The notes: generated from the letters alone by a model not told the origin. Positions 25,205 through 34,923 are shown, counted from the stretch's first letter. The stretch is DNA of 64,000 nucleotides from an uncultured Alphaproteobacteria bacterium (GCA_944389465.1 CALXML010000005.1:19894-83893), one strand, 5' to 3'. Program-made: numbers and translations.

Positions 25205-26782
25205 ATGGCAAAGTATATTTTCATTACCGGTGGTGTTGTTTCCAGTTTGGGCAAGGGCGTCGCAGCGGCAAGTTGTGGCGCCCTTCTTCAATCGCGCGGG
25301 TACAGTGTTCACGCGCGTAAATTTGACCCTTATTTAAATATTGACCCCGGAACAATGTCGCCGTTTCAGCATGGCGAAGTTTATGTTACCAACGACGGAT
25401 ATGAAACAGATTTAGATTTGGGGTATTACGAACGTTTTCTGGGGATTCATCTGTCGCGCAACGATTCTGTATCTGGCGGGCGAATATATTGGGATGTATT
25501 AAATGCGGAACGTCATGGTGATTATTTGGGTGCAACAGTTCAAATGATTCCACACGTCAGTAATAAATTAAAGGAATACATTGCCGCCCCAACAAATACT
25601 GATTTTGTTGTTTGTGAAATTGGTGGCACAGTTGGTGACATAGAGGGCAAAATTTTTCTGGAATCCATACGTCAATTTGCAAATGATGTTGGTCGTAAAA
25701 ATGTAATGTTTGTGCATTTGACTTTGGCACCATATTTGGAAAAAAGTGGCGAATTAAAAACCAAGCCAACACAAATGTCTGTGCGTGAATTATTGGAAAA
25801 TGGTATCCAGGCAGATATGCTGATTGTTCGCACACCACGAATGTTAACCGCGGACGAACGTGCCAAGATTGGAATGTTTTGTAATCTGCCGGCGAAAAAT
25901 GTAATCAGTGGAATTGATGTTGATAACATTTATAAAATTCCATTGGCATATGACGCGCAACACGTGTTTGATATAATCGCAGACCATTTTGATTTACCAA
26001 ATGCGGCCGGTAATACGGAAAAATTTCAAAAAATTGAACACTATTTATCTGCCGACCTGCCACATGTAAAAATAGGTATTGTTGGAAAATATTTTGATGT
26101 GCCCGACGCATACAAATCTTTGAACGAGGCTCTGTTCCACGCCGGTATTCAAAATAATGTGCACGTTGAAGTGAAAAAAATAAATGCCGAAGAATTTACC
26201 CCCGCCGCGGCCGCCGGATGCGACGGAATTTTGGTCCCCGGTGGTTTTGGCACGCGTGGCATTGCGGGAAAAATTGCGGCGGCGGGCTATGCCCGTGAAA
26301 GTGGTACAGCATATATGGGAATATGTTTGGGAATGCAGGTTGCAGTTATTGAATTTGCACGTAACGTATTGGGAATTGCCGACGCAGATTCAACGGAATT
26401 TGCCAAAAATTGTACACCCGTTATAAATATTATGCCCGACCATAATTCAGAAAATATGGGCGGCACATTGCGATTGGGTGCATATCCGTGTGTTATAACG
26501 CCGGATACATTGGCGCATAAAATATATGGCAAAACACAAATTTCAGAACGTCATCGCCACAGATACGAAATGGATATTTCGTTCGCTGATAAATTTGCCG
26601 ATGCAGGAATGATAATATCAGGGCACAGTCCTGATGGCAGATTACCTGAAATAGTGGAATTAAAAAATCATCCGTTTTTCATTGCTGGTCAATTTCATCC
26701 GGAATTTCAATCCAGTCCATATACCGGCCATCCAATGTTTAATGCATTCATTGCGGCGGCCGCGCGCCACGTTGCAAAATAA
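25205..26782 (+). CDS. pyrG: CTP synthase
   Basis: 525 residues. Converts UTP to CTP using glutamine and ATP. Seen: synthetase domain start KYIFITGGVVSSLGKGVAAA, GGTVGDIEGKIFLESIRQ, and a C-terminal class I glutamine amidotransferase with GICLGMQ (nucleophile Cys ~364) and QFHPEF. AAGGAGG ribosome site. Length is slightly below the usual ~540. Confidence 0.98.
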   Translation: MAKYIFITGGVVSSLGKGVAAASCGALLQSRGYSVHARKFDPYLNIDPGTMSPFQHGEVYVTNDGYETDLDLGYYERFLGIHLSRNDSVSGGRIYWDVLNAERHGDYLGATVQMIPHVSNKLKEYIAAPTNTDFVVCEIGGTVGDIEGKIFLESIRQFANDVGRKNVMFVHLTLAPYLEKSGELKTKPTQMSVRELLENGIQADMLIVRTPRMLTADERAKIGMFCNLPAKNVISGIDVDNIYKIPLAYDAQHVFDIIADHFDLPNAAGNTEKFQKIEHYLSADLPHVKIGIVGKYFDVPDAYKSLNEALFHAGIQNNVHVEVKKINAEEFTPAAAAGCDGILVPGGFGTRGIAGKIAAAGYARESGTAYMGICLGMQVAVIEFARNVLGIADADSTEFAKNCTPVINIMPDHNSENMGGTLRLGAYPCVITPDTLAHKIYGKTQISERHRHRYEMDISFADKFADAGMIISGHSPDGRLPEIVELKNHPFFIAGQFHPEFQSSPYTGHPMFNAFIAAAARHVAK

Positions 26783-26786
26783 AAAA

Positions 26787-26814
26787 ATGGTCGCATAAAT
26801 TTTTATGCGGCCAT
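26787..26814 (-). terminator. Terminator overlapping the stop of the 26803 gene
   Basis: Thirteen-pair stem (ATGGTCGCATAAA with TTTATGCGGCCAT, one G-U) and, on the minus strand, a run of T at 26786-26781. It also sits directly after the pyrG stop and may serve both convergent genes. Confidence 0.75.
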
Positions 26815-27354
26815 ACCACCATTTTGATTTTGACGCATTTGCATTAAAATCATCATCTGCATTTTTTGCGCGGCGATTTTAATCGCATCAGATTGTGGAA
26901 CAGTTGTGCTTTTGTTATTTTGCTGTTGCAATGCATATGCGGTGATTGTGGAATTTAATACCTGTAATGCGGCCGCGGTATTTTGTGCCGCGCGCGTGTT
27001 CCATTTTTGTTTTATGTCCGCTGTTGCGGTTATAACATCATCGCGATGCGGGTTTGTCATCATAACCTGTGCCCAGCGCGCATTATGTGCCGCATAAATT
27101 TGACGCAAATACATTGCCGCGGGGTTGGCCGGATTTTTAGTTCCAACAAATTGTTTTATTTGTGACAACGCCTTGTACCACGCGGTTCCCAAATTACCCC
27201 CACGCAACCAATTTGTAAAAGTTAAATTAAAAAACATTTTGAAATACGCGTCTGAAATTTTCTTTTTATCAGCCGCAGATAATTGAACCGCATTGCGTTT
27301 TTGCACATCTGCGCCACTGATTATTTGCATATTTTTGTCAAAATCATCATTCAT
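26803..27354 (-). CDS. Hypothetical helical protein, Met/Gln-rich C-terminus
   Basis: 183 residues, no signal peptide or membrane span. Mostly helical, with many Ala, Gln and Asn; the tail reads MQMMILMQMRQNQNGGM. Recognisable blocks are SDAYFKMFFNLTFTNWLRGG and AAHNARWAQVMMTNPHRDD, but I know no family for them. Flanked by convergent pyrG and a 230-base gap before an outer-membrane gene. Confidence 0.65.
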   Translation of the reverse strand: MNDDFDKNMQIISGADVQKRNAVQLSAADKKKISDAYFKMFFNLTFTNWLRGGNLGTAWYKALSQIKQFVGTKNPANPAAMYLRQIYAAHNARWAQVMMTNPHRDDVITATADIKQKWNTRAAQNTAAALQVLNSTITAYALQQQNNKSTTVPQSDAIKIAAQKMQMMILMQMRQNQNGGMAA

Positions 27355-27439
27355 ATCATACCCCCAAAGTTAATGAATGCCTTGGTTCATATTAATATAG
27401 TGCGATATGAAAACATTACAAGTTTTGTCAACAGTATTT

Positions 27440-27468
27440 TTGTTTTGACTTTATTCACATAATATAGC
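27440..27468 (+). promoter_or_regulatory. Possible promoter of the 27589 gene
   Basis: TTGTTT, 17-base spacer, TATAGC at 27463-27468. Downstream, TTGCCAATAATGGG occurs twice (27503-27516 and 27540-27553) in the leader. Exact start site uncertain. Confidence 0.3.
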
Positions 27469-27588
27469 ACCCTGAAAGCGTTCATATCAGAACAACGTGC
27501 TGTTGCCAATAATGGGCGGTGCGGATATGAACCCCAGTCTTGCCAATAATGGGGGCTGTGGTCACTTCATCACAATACAAGGAGTTAA

Positions 27589-28590
27589 ATGATGAAAAAA
27601 AGTTTAAAATTAGCAGTTGCGGCGTCAGTATTGGCGACACCTGCGATGGCTGCTAATTTGGAAAATCCGTTATATATGCCGACAGCCGGTGAATTTTATT
27701 CAAAAACATCTGGCGGATTGATGTTAAAGGTTGCCGACGATTCTGATGCACATAAAATGAAGAACCATGATGGGGAAACAGAATTTCCAATCTGGCGTAT
27801 TCAGGAAGATTTAGGTATCGGTATCACCGACCGCATTGCAATTCGTGGTGCGTTCGCATACACACACGATGCCGACATTGACCGCAAGGGTATGAATCAC
27901 GGCCGTTTGGGTCTGATTTGGCGTGCGGTTGAAACATCTGATGATATCGTATTGGATGTTTATGCCGATGCTCACTTGGGCGGTATTAACAAAATGCGTG
28001 GTGCATATACGGCAACTGGTTTCCAGTATGACAATTATTCCAACGGTCGTTGGGGTGTTGATGCCGGTGTTCGTTTCGGTAAAACATGGAACGAAAAATT
28101 AACAACCAGTGCATTTGTGGAAGTTTTGAAAACATTCGGTAACAGCAACAATGTTATTGATATTGCTGGTTTGAATGCGGAAATGGGCGGAATGTTGGCA
28201 TTGGCGGGCATTCCATCTGAAATTTCTGTTAATTTGAAATCCACAACAGAAATTAACTTTGGCCTGAACGCGTTTTATCAGTTCAATGACACTTGGTCAA
28301 TGGGCGCGGGATTTAAATACAATCATCATGCTGATAATGGTGTAAAAAGTCTGGCAACAGAAGTTCCTGCTGCTGCTAATCCAATTGTACAGAGAATTGT
28401 TGGCCCATTATCCGATATGAACGATGGGTTTGATGAATACATCGTTACATTGTCTGTTGCAAATCAGTTGACAGATAATGTTCAGGTTGCCCTGTACGGC
28501 GAATATACGTTTGATGATGCGCATGCCAATTCCCAAAACGGCACTGATGTCAAGGCCGAAGTGGGTGTTCGTTTGAATTTGGCATTCTAA
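27589..28590 (+). CDS. Outer membrane beta-barrel protein
   Basis: 333 residues. Signal peptide of ~22 residues (KKSLKLAVAASVLATPAMA). The rest alternates polar and hydrophobic residues in strand-like stretches (IAIRGAFAYTHD, DIVLDVYADAHLGG, WGVDAGVRFGKTW, TWSMGAGFKYNHH, NVQVALYGEYTF) and ends in Phe (GVRLNLAF), the usual barrel-assembly signal. Porin or surface protein of unknown specificity. Preceded by a ribosome site AAGGAG and a terminator follows. Confidence 0.75.
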   Translation: MMKKSLKLAVAASVLATPAMAANLENPLYMPTAGEFYSKTSGGLMLKVADDSDAHKMKNHDGETEFPIWRIQEDLGIGITDRIAIRGAFAYTHDADIDRKGMNHGRLGLIWRAVETSDDIVLDVYADAHLGGINKMRGAYTATGFQYDNYSNGRWGVDAGVRFGKTWNEKLTTSAFVEVLKTFGNSNNVIDIAGLNAEMGGMLALAGIPSEISVNLKSTTEINFGLNAFYQFNDTWSMGAGFKYNHHADNGVKSLATEVPAAANPIVQRIVGPLSDMNDGFDEYIVTLSVANQLTDNVQVALYGEYTFDDAHANSQNGTDVKAEVGVRLNLAF

Positions 28591-28628
28591 AATATCAAAC
28601 ACAGCAAATTAACATATATTGGACAATT

Positions 28629-28652
28629 ACCCCGCGCCTGCGGGGTATTTTT
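28629..28652 (+). terminator. Terminator after the 27589 gene
   Basis: ACCCCGC/GCGGGGT hairpin with GCCT loop and ATTTTTATT. Confidence 0.85.
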
Positions 28653-28686
28653 ATTCATATTTATGGATGAACTAAATACTTTTATC

Positions 28687-28708
28687 ATGACTATTTTTAT
28701 GATATAAT
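28687..28708 (+). promoter_or_regulatory. Promoter of the 28734 gene
   Basis: A perfect TATAAT lies at 28703-28708, 25 bases before the start codon; the -35 (TGACTA or TTATCA region) is weak. Confidence 0.45.
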
Positions 28709-28733
28709 GGGTTAAAAGGAAAATGGAAAGGCT

Positions 28734-29813
28734 ATGAAAAAAGTCGGCTTTCTTGCGGCGTTGACGGGCGTTTTGTTTGGCGTGTCCCACGGGGCGGATG
28801 CGACTGTTTATCCCGTATACACTGGTTATCAGGGCACAAATGCCGCGGGTCAGGTGGTTATGCTGCCGACCAATACCGGCACTGTTATTCAAACAACAAA
28901 TCAAAATGTGGCCAGTAATAATACACGCGTAACTGGTGCTTTGCCACGTGTTGGTTCAAATGCCACAACGGCGGGCCGGCAATATTATCAGGCGTCTGAT
29001 TTTGACCGTTTGGCGGACAGTGGTTTGTATGTTGGGTTGTCTGTTGGCTATTCGGCCAGTGTCAGTGGTTCAATATTATCCGATTATATGAACGAAGAAT
29101 TGGGCCAGTTTGTCCCCGGTGCTTTCCAAGAGGCTGACTTTGACACCGACACTGTCATACCATTACAGTTGTCTGTTGGTGCATCAATTAATAATGATTT
29201 ACGCATAGATTTTGGATATTTGCGCTACTCCGGCATCGCATACCCCAGTGTTGTCCAATCTGCGGACGGTGTTGGCGGATATGTAGAGGCCACAGTTGAC
29301 GGTGGTGCAATTACATCAAACGCAACAATGTTGAATTTGTATTATAACATTGATTCTTATACCGGCTATCTGGCGGGCGGAATGTTGCGTCCATATGTTG
29401 GTGTTGGTGTTGGTATCGCGTTAAATACAATTGCTGATTACGTTGTATACGATAATACTTTTTATTCTGAAATGGAACCCAGTGTTGCGGGCCCCGGTGA
29501 TTTGACTGGTATTTCCGACGTTTATGCATATCACAATGGCGGCACATCCGAAGAGTTTGCCTTTATGTTTGAAGGTGGTCTGACCACTGAAATGGATGGC
29601 GGGATAAAAATAGATTTCTTTGTCAGATACACAAATCTGGGCACGGTCAGAACATCGGGCAGTATCATTGTTTCCCAAACAGAATGGTTGGGCGATGGCG
29701 CGGGTGGTGAATATCCTGCACCATACGACAGTGTGTATCACTATACTAACTGGTACGAAAGTGGCCGTTTAAGTATGATTGATTTGGGTCTGCGTTTAAG
29801 ATTGCAGTTCTAA
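28734..29813 (+). CDS. Outer membrane beta-barrel protein
   Basis: 359 residues. Signal peptide KKVGFLAALTGVLFGVSHG. After a Thr/Asn-rich linker (to ~75) the barrel begins: GLYVGLSVGYSASVSGSIL, LQLSVGASINNDLRIDFGYLRY, MLRPYVGVGVGIALNTIADY, KIDFFVRYTNLG, and ends MIDLGLRLRLQF. Resembles opacity/Omp25-like small barrels of alphaproteobacteria. Function unknown. A gene for a glycine-zipper protein follows 63 bases later. Confidence 0.75.
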   Translation: MKKVGFLAALTGVLFGVSHGADATVYPVYTGYQGTNAAGQVVMLPTNTGTVIQTTNQNVASNNTRVTGALPRVGSNATTAGRQYYQASDFDRLADSGLYVGLSVGYSASVSGSILSDYMNEELGQFVPGAFQEADFDTDTVIPLQLSVGASINNDLRIDFGYLRYSGIAYPSVVQSADGVGGYVEATVDGGAITSNATMLNLYYNIDSYTGYLAGGMLRPYVGVGVGIALNTIADYVVYDNTFYSEMEPSVAGPGDLTGISDVYAYHNGGTSEEFAFMFEGGLTTEMDGGIKIDFFVRYTNLGTVRTSGSIIVSQTEWLGDGAGGEYPAPYDSVYHYTNWYESGRLSMIDLGLRLRLQF

Positions 29814-29876
29814 AAAAATATTAAGAAATTGGGGATAATGCGTCATTTTTTGTGGCGCAAAAGCGGGACAGAATCA

Positions 29877-31586
29877 ATGAAATCAAAACGTACAATAATT
29901 CATTATTCTTTATTTGCATCAATATTGGCCGCAATGCCGATTGCATCCAATGCTGCAATGCGCGTTGGCAACCATTCCCGCAGTTATGCCGAGGCTTATC
30001 AACAAGTAAACGCCATGCGTAATGCTGCGCCAACGGATGTCCAGCAAACACAAACAATTGTTACAACCCCATCAACAGATACTGAAAATAATTTGCCTGT
30101 TCGCGTTGCAGATGATGATTTGGCACAACAAATCGCAACCAGTGGCACAGACAGTGTGGCATTCAACCAATTGGAACAATGTTCTATGATTTATCCAAAT
30201 GGTGAATTTGCGTGGGATAATCCAACATTGGGCAATGGCGCGGGCGGTGCGGATACGTGTGTTGCGGTTGTTGAATTGCGTGGCTATCAGGCGGCCCCCG
30301 ATGGCAGTGACCTTGTTTTGGCACGTGCAACATTGGCGGCGGGCGATGTAATGAATTGCAATATCTCTGAATTTCCCGAGGCTACCATGAACGTATCTGC
30401 GGTGGAAAGTTTTGTTTTTCCGGCTGATTCCGCGCCAACAATGGATGATGTTGTTGCCCAAATGAATCAGGAACAAAAACAAAATGCGGGCTTAAAAATT
30501 GCTGCTGGCGCATTAATTGGTGGGCTGGGCGGTAATATGGCCGGCGCAAATGACCGTGGTAATGACAGTTTGTTGGGCACGGACAAGGGCAAGGTTCAAG
30601 GTACTGTTATCGGTGCATTATCTGGTGCGGCATTAATGGCGGGCAATTCATACGCGGGCAAGGTTGCCGGTGATACCATTTTATCCACCGGTGTGAATGC
30701 CGCCGCAGGCAGTATAATTGGCAATATGTCTGGTACTGGTGATTCCGTCCTGCGCATAGAAGATTGTGAACTGGACGGCAAACAGGAATCATGCTTGTGG
30801 GGGGCATTGGTTATCGGACAGGCGTTCACCGGAACCGCATTTTATGAAATTCGTACTGGCGCAACGTATGTTTGTGATAACAATATGCAGAACTGTAAAC
30901 AAACGGATTTGGTATCAATTAAACTGCGTGCGTACCCAAATAACAATGTGGACGATATTGATGCCAGTGATTTACAACAAACGGTATTAAATGATGCATC
31001 ATTGCAGTATTATATTGCGTCATCTGGGGGCAATGACAGTTTTGTTTCCGCCAGTGGGGCAAACACAGATTCTGATGTTGCCATTGATGCAGACAGGGGG
31101 CTATTTACACCGGTTGCATCGGCCAAAACAATTGACAGACAAATTCCTGCAATGATTAAAATGCGTGACAAGGCATTCGGTATGAGCAGTGCTGATTGGC
31201 GCGAATGGAAACGTAATAATAATTCAGGCATTACAATTTATGGGCGTACCAGCAGTGGTGATGCATATCCATTGCCCGATGGCACAGATGCCGATGTTCA
31301 AAACTTTTATCCAATGAAGGTTAATGCAGAAGATGGCAGCCTGATTGATTTTGGGAACAAAGCCCGCCTGAAAAGCACATTAATTGGTGCGGGTGTTGGT
31401 GGTGCGCTGGGCGGATTTGCCGGATACCAAGGGGCCCAGACAGATATTCAAAATCGTTGGGTTACGGCCGTTCGTGAATACGAAGATTCATTGACCAAGG
31501 TATATTGTGCCACCGGTAACAGATATTTAAGTGGATATAATGACACTGTCTTTATTCCGGCGATGACGGTCACAACAACAGAATAA
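29877..31586 (+). CDS. Secreted glycine-zipper protein
   Basis: 569 residues from ATG 29877; an earlier in-frame start lacks a good signal peptide. Signal ends ASNA. Two glycine-zipper stretches are visible: IAAGALIGGLGGNMAGANDRG (~residue 205; shorter motif AGALIGGLGGNMAG) with GTVIGALSGAALMAG, and GAGVGGALGGFAGYQGAQ near the C-terminus. Such zippers insert in membranes in Rickettsia 17-kDa-like and Pcp-type proteins. Conserved Cys pairs (C..NISEFPEA, DCELDG..SCLW) suggest disulfides. Likely periplasmic or envelope located; role unknown. Confidence 0.7.
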   Translation: MKSKRTIIHYSLFASILAAMPIASNAAMRVGNHSRSYAEAYQQVNAMRNAAPTDVQQTQTIVTTPSTDTENNLPVRVADDDLAQQIATSGTDSVAFNQLEQCSMIYPNGEFAWDNPTLGNGAGGADTCVAVVELRGYQAAPDGSDLVLARATLAAGDVMNCNISEFPEATMNVSAVESFVFPADSAPTMDDVVAQMNQEQKQNAGLKIAAGALIGGLGGNMAGANDRGNDSLLGTDKGKVQGTVIGALSGAALMAGNSYAGKVAGDTILSTGVNAAAGSIIGNMSGTGDSVLRIEDCELDGKQESCLWGALVIGQAFTGTAFYEIRTGATYVCDNNMQNCKQTDLVSIKLRAYPNNNVDDIDASDLQQTVLNDASLQYYIASSGGNDSFVSASGANTDSDVAIDADRGLFTPVASAKTIDRQIPAMIKMRDKAFGMSSADWREWKRNNNSGITIYGRTSSGDAYPLPDGTDADVQNFYPMKVNAEDGSLIDFGNKARLKSTLIGAGVGGALGGFAGYQGAQTDIQNRWVTAVREYEDSLTKVYCATGNRYLSGYNDTVFIPAMTVTTTE

Positions 31587-31590
31587 TAAA

Positions 31591-31615
31591 AAAAACGCCC
31601 ACTGGGCGTTTTTTT
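31591..31615. terminator. Bidirectional terminator
   Basis: AAAAACGCCC/GGGCGTTTTT with ACT loop, between the glycine-zipper gene and the convergent RNHCP gene. Confidence 0.88.
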
Positions 31616-31622
31616 ATGATAA

Positions 31623-31937
31623 TTAATTACCAAAAATAAAAGAATTATTTACGGACAATCGTATTATTTCATCCATATTATCGGCGTCAATGGTGTGTTG
31701 GCGTATTGTTTTGCCACATTTTTCACACTGGTGTGTAATAATAAATCCATCGCCTGATTTTTCGGCGGCAATTGGCCGCATCATACCGCCACATGTGGCC
31801 GCCCTGTCACCGGGGGTATTATCCACATGGCGCGACCATAAACAATTTGGGCAATGGTTCGTATACCCATTGCCCGTGACAGATGCGCCGCAGTGTGCAC
31901 AAATAAAATTTTCCAGCCTGCGGGTGAATTTTTTCAT
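31623..31937 (-). CDS. RNHCP-domain zinc protein
   Basis: 104 residues. The RNHCP family has paired zinc-ribbon motifs: here FICAHCGASV, then YTNHCPNCLWSRHVD (the N-H-C-P name motif), CGGMM and QCEKCGKTI. Function is unknown in the family; nucleic-acid binding is usually assumed. Its ATG overlaps the gapR stop by one base (TAATG), so the two are translationally coupled. Confidence 0.88.
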   Translation of the reverse strand: MKKFTRRLENFICAHCGASVTGNGYTNHCPNCLWSRHVDNTPGDRAATCGGMMRPIAAEKSGDGFIITHQCEKCGKTIRQHTIDADNMDEIIRLSVNNSFIFGN

Positions 31938-32185
31938 TACAGTCCCAATGCGTTTCTGTACATTTGTGTTAATTCGTCTGCTTCGTCCAATTCATCTGGG
32001 TCCAGTTTGCGCAGGCGTATCATTTGGCGGATATATTTTGGGTCAAATCCGGCGGATTTCGCCTCGCTATAAATTTCTTTGATATCGGCGGCGATTGCGG
32101 CCGTTTCCTCGTTTAATTTTTCAATACGTTCAATAATGCTTAACAACTGTTGGTTGTCAATAGCACCGTGATTTGCGTTTTTCAT
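31937..32185 (-). CDS. gapR: GapR-like nucleoid protein (DUF2312)
   Basis: 82 residues. GapR clamps overtwisted AT-rich DNA and supports replication in Caulobacter; the family is typical of alphaproteobacteria. Seen: SIIERIEKLNEETAAIAADIKEIYSEAKSAGFD then YIRQMIRLRKLDPDE, matching the DUF2312 core of two long helices with the basic K-x-R-x-x-I-R-L-R-K patch. AGGGGAAA ribosome site. Operon with the RNHCP gene. Confidence 0.92.
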   Translation of the reverse strand: MKNANHGAIDNQQLLSIIERIEKLNEETAAIAADIKEIYSEAKSAGFDPKYIRQMIRLRKLDPDELDEADELTQMYRNALGL

Positions 32186-32276
32186 TGCAGATTTCCCCTT
32201 GTTTTTTTATAAACTATATGATATATCATAAATCGCAAAAATCAAGGAAAACGAAGTATAAAAAGTGGATTAAAAT

Positions 32277-33647
32277 ATGAACAGATTTACAAAAATAACT
32301 GCGTCCATCGGACCAAAATGTGAAGATAAAGAAACCCTGACAAAAATGATTGCGGCCGGTGTTAATATGTGCCGTTTGAATTTCAGCCATGATACCGGCG
32401 ATGTTCAGGGACGTAAAATTGATTTAATTCGTGAAATTTCTGCTGAATTAAATACGCCTGTGGCGGTAATGATTGATATTCAGGGCCCAAAACATCGTAT
32501 TGGGAATTTTGAAACCGAAGATAAATATCCATTAACAATCGGCCAAAAATTTACATTTGATTCAGACCCCACGCCCGGTAATTCTTCACGTGTTCAGTTG
32601 CCTGATGCGGACGTTATGAAATCGTTACGGGTTGGTGACAGAATTTTATTAAACGACGGTAAAATAGAAATGGTTGTTGACAGTGTTGCACCCGATAAGA
32701 TAGAAACAACTGTGGTACGTGGCACTGAAATCTGGTCGCGTCGTGGGTTTAATTTGCCCGATACCGAAATTGCAACATCCGTATTAACAGCCAAGGACCG
32801 TGCCGATTTGGATTACGCGATTACAAAAAATCCTGATTGGGTGGCAATTTCTTTTGTGCAAAAACCCGAAGATGTTTTGGAGGTTCGCGATTTCATCACC
32901 GCGCGTACATCGCACCCAATAAAAATTATCGCAAAGATAGAACGCCCCAACGCAGTGGCCAGAATTACTGAAATTGCGTCTGTTGCGGACGGAATAATGA
33001 TTGCCCGTGGTGATTTGGCCGTAGAAGTCCCATTTGAAGAAGTCCCAGCCATTTCACGCCATATCATTCGTGAATGCCGCAAAATGAACAAGCCTGTTAT
33101 TATGGCAACACAAATGTTGGGTACAATGGTAAACAGTGAATTTCCAACCCGCGCGGAAATTACCGACGTTGCAAATACCGCATATTTGCGCGCTGATTCA
33201 ACCATGACATCCGAAGAAACAACCATTGGTATTAATCCGGTAAATGTTATTAATACAATGGATAAAATCTTGTCATATGCGGACGGCGACGCAATTGCAA
33301 ATCCGTATGATTGGTCGCGTGTGGAAAATATTCCTGAAAATGATTGGTCGCGCAGTGTGGCATCTATGGCGTATTTAAACCGTGCATCTGCAATTGTTGT
33401 GTTTGCACGTGATGCGTCCGCCACAATGCAGATTTCATGTCGCAAACCAGATATTCCAATTGTTGCTGTTTGCAATGAACAGGTTATCGCAAATCAATTA
33501 TGTATGTTGCGTGGCGTATTTCCGGTGTACAGTAATGAATTATTTGCCCAACGTGATGCATTTAATGCGGCGCGTAAATTTGGTGTAACCGCGGGCAAAT
33601 TGGTTATCGTGGACGAAGAAAAAATCAGCCTGCGTACATTGGATTAA
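32277..33647 (+). CDS. pyk: Pyruvate kinase
   Basis: 456 residues. Makes pyruvate and ATP from phosphoenolpyruvate. Seen: KITASIGPKCEDKETL, NMCRLNFSHD, catalytic Lys and Glu in IIAKIERPNAV (~220), MIARGDLAVE (metal Asp), IMATQML. Two blocks differ from the family: DTKGPEIR is DIQGPKHR here, and GTDAVMLSGET is RADSTMTSEET. The K+-binding Thr is therefore Ile. The C-terminal allosteric domain is present but short. A terminator follows. Confidence 0.93.
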   Translation: MNRFTKITASIGPKCEDKETLTKMIAAGVNMCRLNFSHDTGDVQGRKIDLIREISAELNTPVAVMIDIQGPKHRIGNFETEDKYPLTIGQKFTFDSDPTPGNSSRVQLPDADVMKSLRVGDRILLNDGKIEMVVDSVAPDKIETTVVRGTEIWSRRGFNLPDTEIATSVLTAKDRADLDYAITKNPDWVAISFVQKPEDVLEVRDFITARTSHPIKIIAKIERPNAVARITEIASVADGIMIARGDLAVEVPFEEVPAISRHIIRECRKMNKPVIMATQMLGTMVNSEFPTRAEITDVANTAYLRADSTMTSEETTIGINPVNVINTMDKILSYADGDAIANPYDWSRVENIPENDWSRSVASMAYLNRASAIVVFARDASATMQISCRKPDIPIVAVCNEQVIANQLCMLRGVFPVYSNELFAQRDAFNAARKFGVTAGKLVIVDEEKISLRTLD

Positions 33648-33676
33648 ACCGAAAAAGATAATTATCTTTTTGTGTG

Positions 33677-33714
33677 GTGGCGGTAAATTGTATTGACCGC
33701 CACTGTGTTTTTTT
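33677..33714 (+). terminator. pyk terminator
   Basis: GTGGCGGT/ACCGCCAC stem with an 11-base loop and a run of T; a perfect palindrome AAAAAGATAATTATCTTTTT lies just before it. Confidence 0.75.
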
Positions 33715-33732
33715 ACTATCATTAATTTTGAT

Positions 33733-34923
33733 ATGAAGGGAATACTGGGGATTATTCTTATACTGTTTACATTTATTACGCCGGTATGTGCCGCACAGTA
33801 TCGGGCCGCTTTGGTGGCTGATATGGACACCGGCCGCGTGTTGTATCAGGAAAACGCCACCGTTCAAAACTATCCGGCCAGTTTAACGAAAATAATGACC
33901 CTGTATTTAACGTTTGATGCGCTGGAACATGGGCGTTTGCATTTGGATGATTATCTGATTGTATCAAAATCCGCCGCCGCTGCATCGCCGGTAAAATTGG
34001 GACTGGCCGCCGGCAGCAAAATAAAGGTAGAAGACGCGATAAAGGCTTTAACTGTATTAAGTGCAAATGATGTTGCACGTGTTTTGGCCGAAAATCTAAA
34101 GGGCGGGATGGAGGGCAACTTTGCCGACCTGATGACCCGCGTGGCGCGTGAAATTGGTTTGTCTGGGACTAATTTTGAAAATTCATCTGGCCTGCCGGAT
34201 GATGACCATATGTCAACCGCGCGTGATATTGCGCTGTTGTCAATGGCTGTGTACAAGCATTTTCCACAATATTGGAAATATTTTTCAATTAAAACGTGGA
34301 CATATAATGGAAAAACATATACCAATGGTAACCGTTTGTTGCGTACTTATGCGGGCTGTGACGGGATGAAGACCGGATACACAAATAAATCACGTTATTC
34401 ATTGGTGGCAACGGCACAGCGTGATAATCACCACTTAATTGCGGTTGTGTTGGGCGCGGAAAATAAAGATGTTCGTGCAAACGTTGCAACAAATATGTTG
34501 GACAGGGGATTTGAAAAGGTTGGCGCGTCCCCTGTAAACAGTGCGCCTGCGCAAACTGTTACATATACTGCGCCCGCGTCACAACCCGTTGCAACATATA
34601 CACCGCAGCCAATAACATATGATACACCAACGCCAACATTTGCGGGCGCATATAATGCGGCCACGGCACAGGGCTCACCTGTGGCTGATGTGTCAAATAC
34701 TGCGTCCGGCACGGCGGGGGTACAATTCGGGGCTTTTTCATCACGGGGCGCGGCGGAAAGTCAGGTTGCAAATGTTCGTAATTCCGTGGGTGTTACGGCG
34801 GTCATAGAAAGTGCACCAAACGGAATGTTCCGTGTGCGTGCAAATAATTTGTCTGAATCCGCCGCCCAGAATATAAAAAATCGCGCACAAAATGCTGGAA
34901 TTGATTGCTATATTTTTCATTAA
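33733..34923 (+). CDS. D-alanyl-D-alanine carboxypeptidase with SPOR domain
   Basis: 396 residues. Signal peptide ends VCA. Serine peptidase S11 (DacC/PBP5 type): SLTK at 50-53, SAN at 110-112, KTG near 216 (GMKTGYTN). It trims the terminal D-Ala from peptidoglycan stems in the periplasm. After a Thr/Pro linker (~265-325) comes a SPOR domain (VQFGAFSSRGAAESQVANV.. to the end), which binds denuded septal glycan, so the enzyme probably works at the division site. A recR gene follows after 18 bases. Confidence 0.95.
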   Translation: MKGILGIILILFTFITPVCAAQYRAALVADMDTGRVLYQENATVQNYPASLTKIMTLYLTFDALEHGRLHLDDYLIVSKSAAAASPVKLGLAAGSKIKVEDAIKALTVLSANDVARVLAENLKGGMEGNFADLMTRVAREIGLSGTNFENSSGLPDDDHMSTARDIALLSMAVYKHFPQYWKYFSIKTWTYNGKTYTNGNRLLRTYAGCDGMKTGYTNKSRYSLVATAQRDNHHLIAVVLGAENKDVRANVATNMLDRGFEKVGASPVNSAPAQTVTYTAPASQPVATYTPQPITYDTPTPTFAGAYNAATAQGSPVADVSNTASGTAGVQFGAFSSRGAAESQVANVRNSVGVTAVIESAPNGMFRVRANNLSESAAQNIKNRAQNAGIDCYIFH

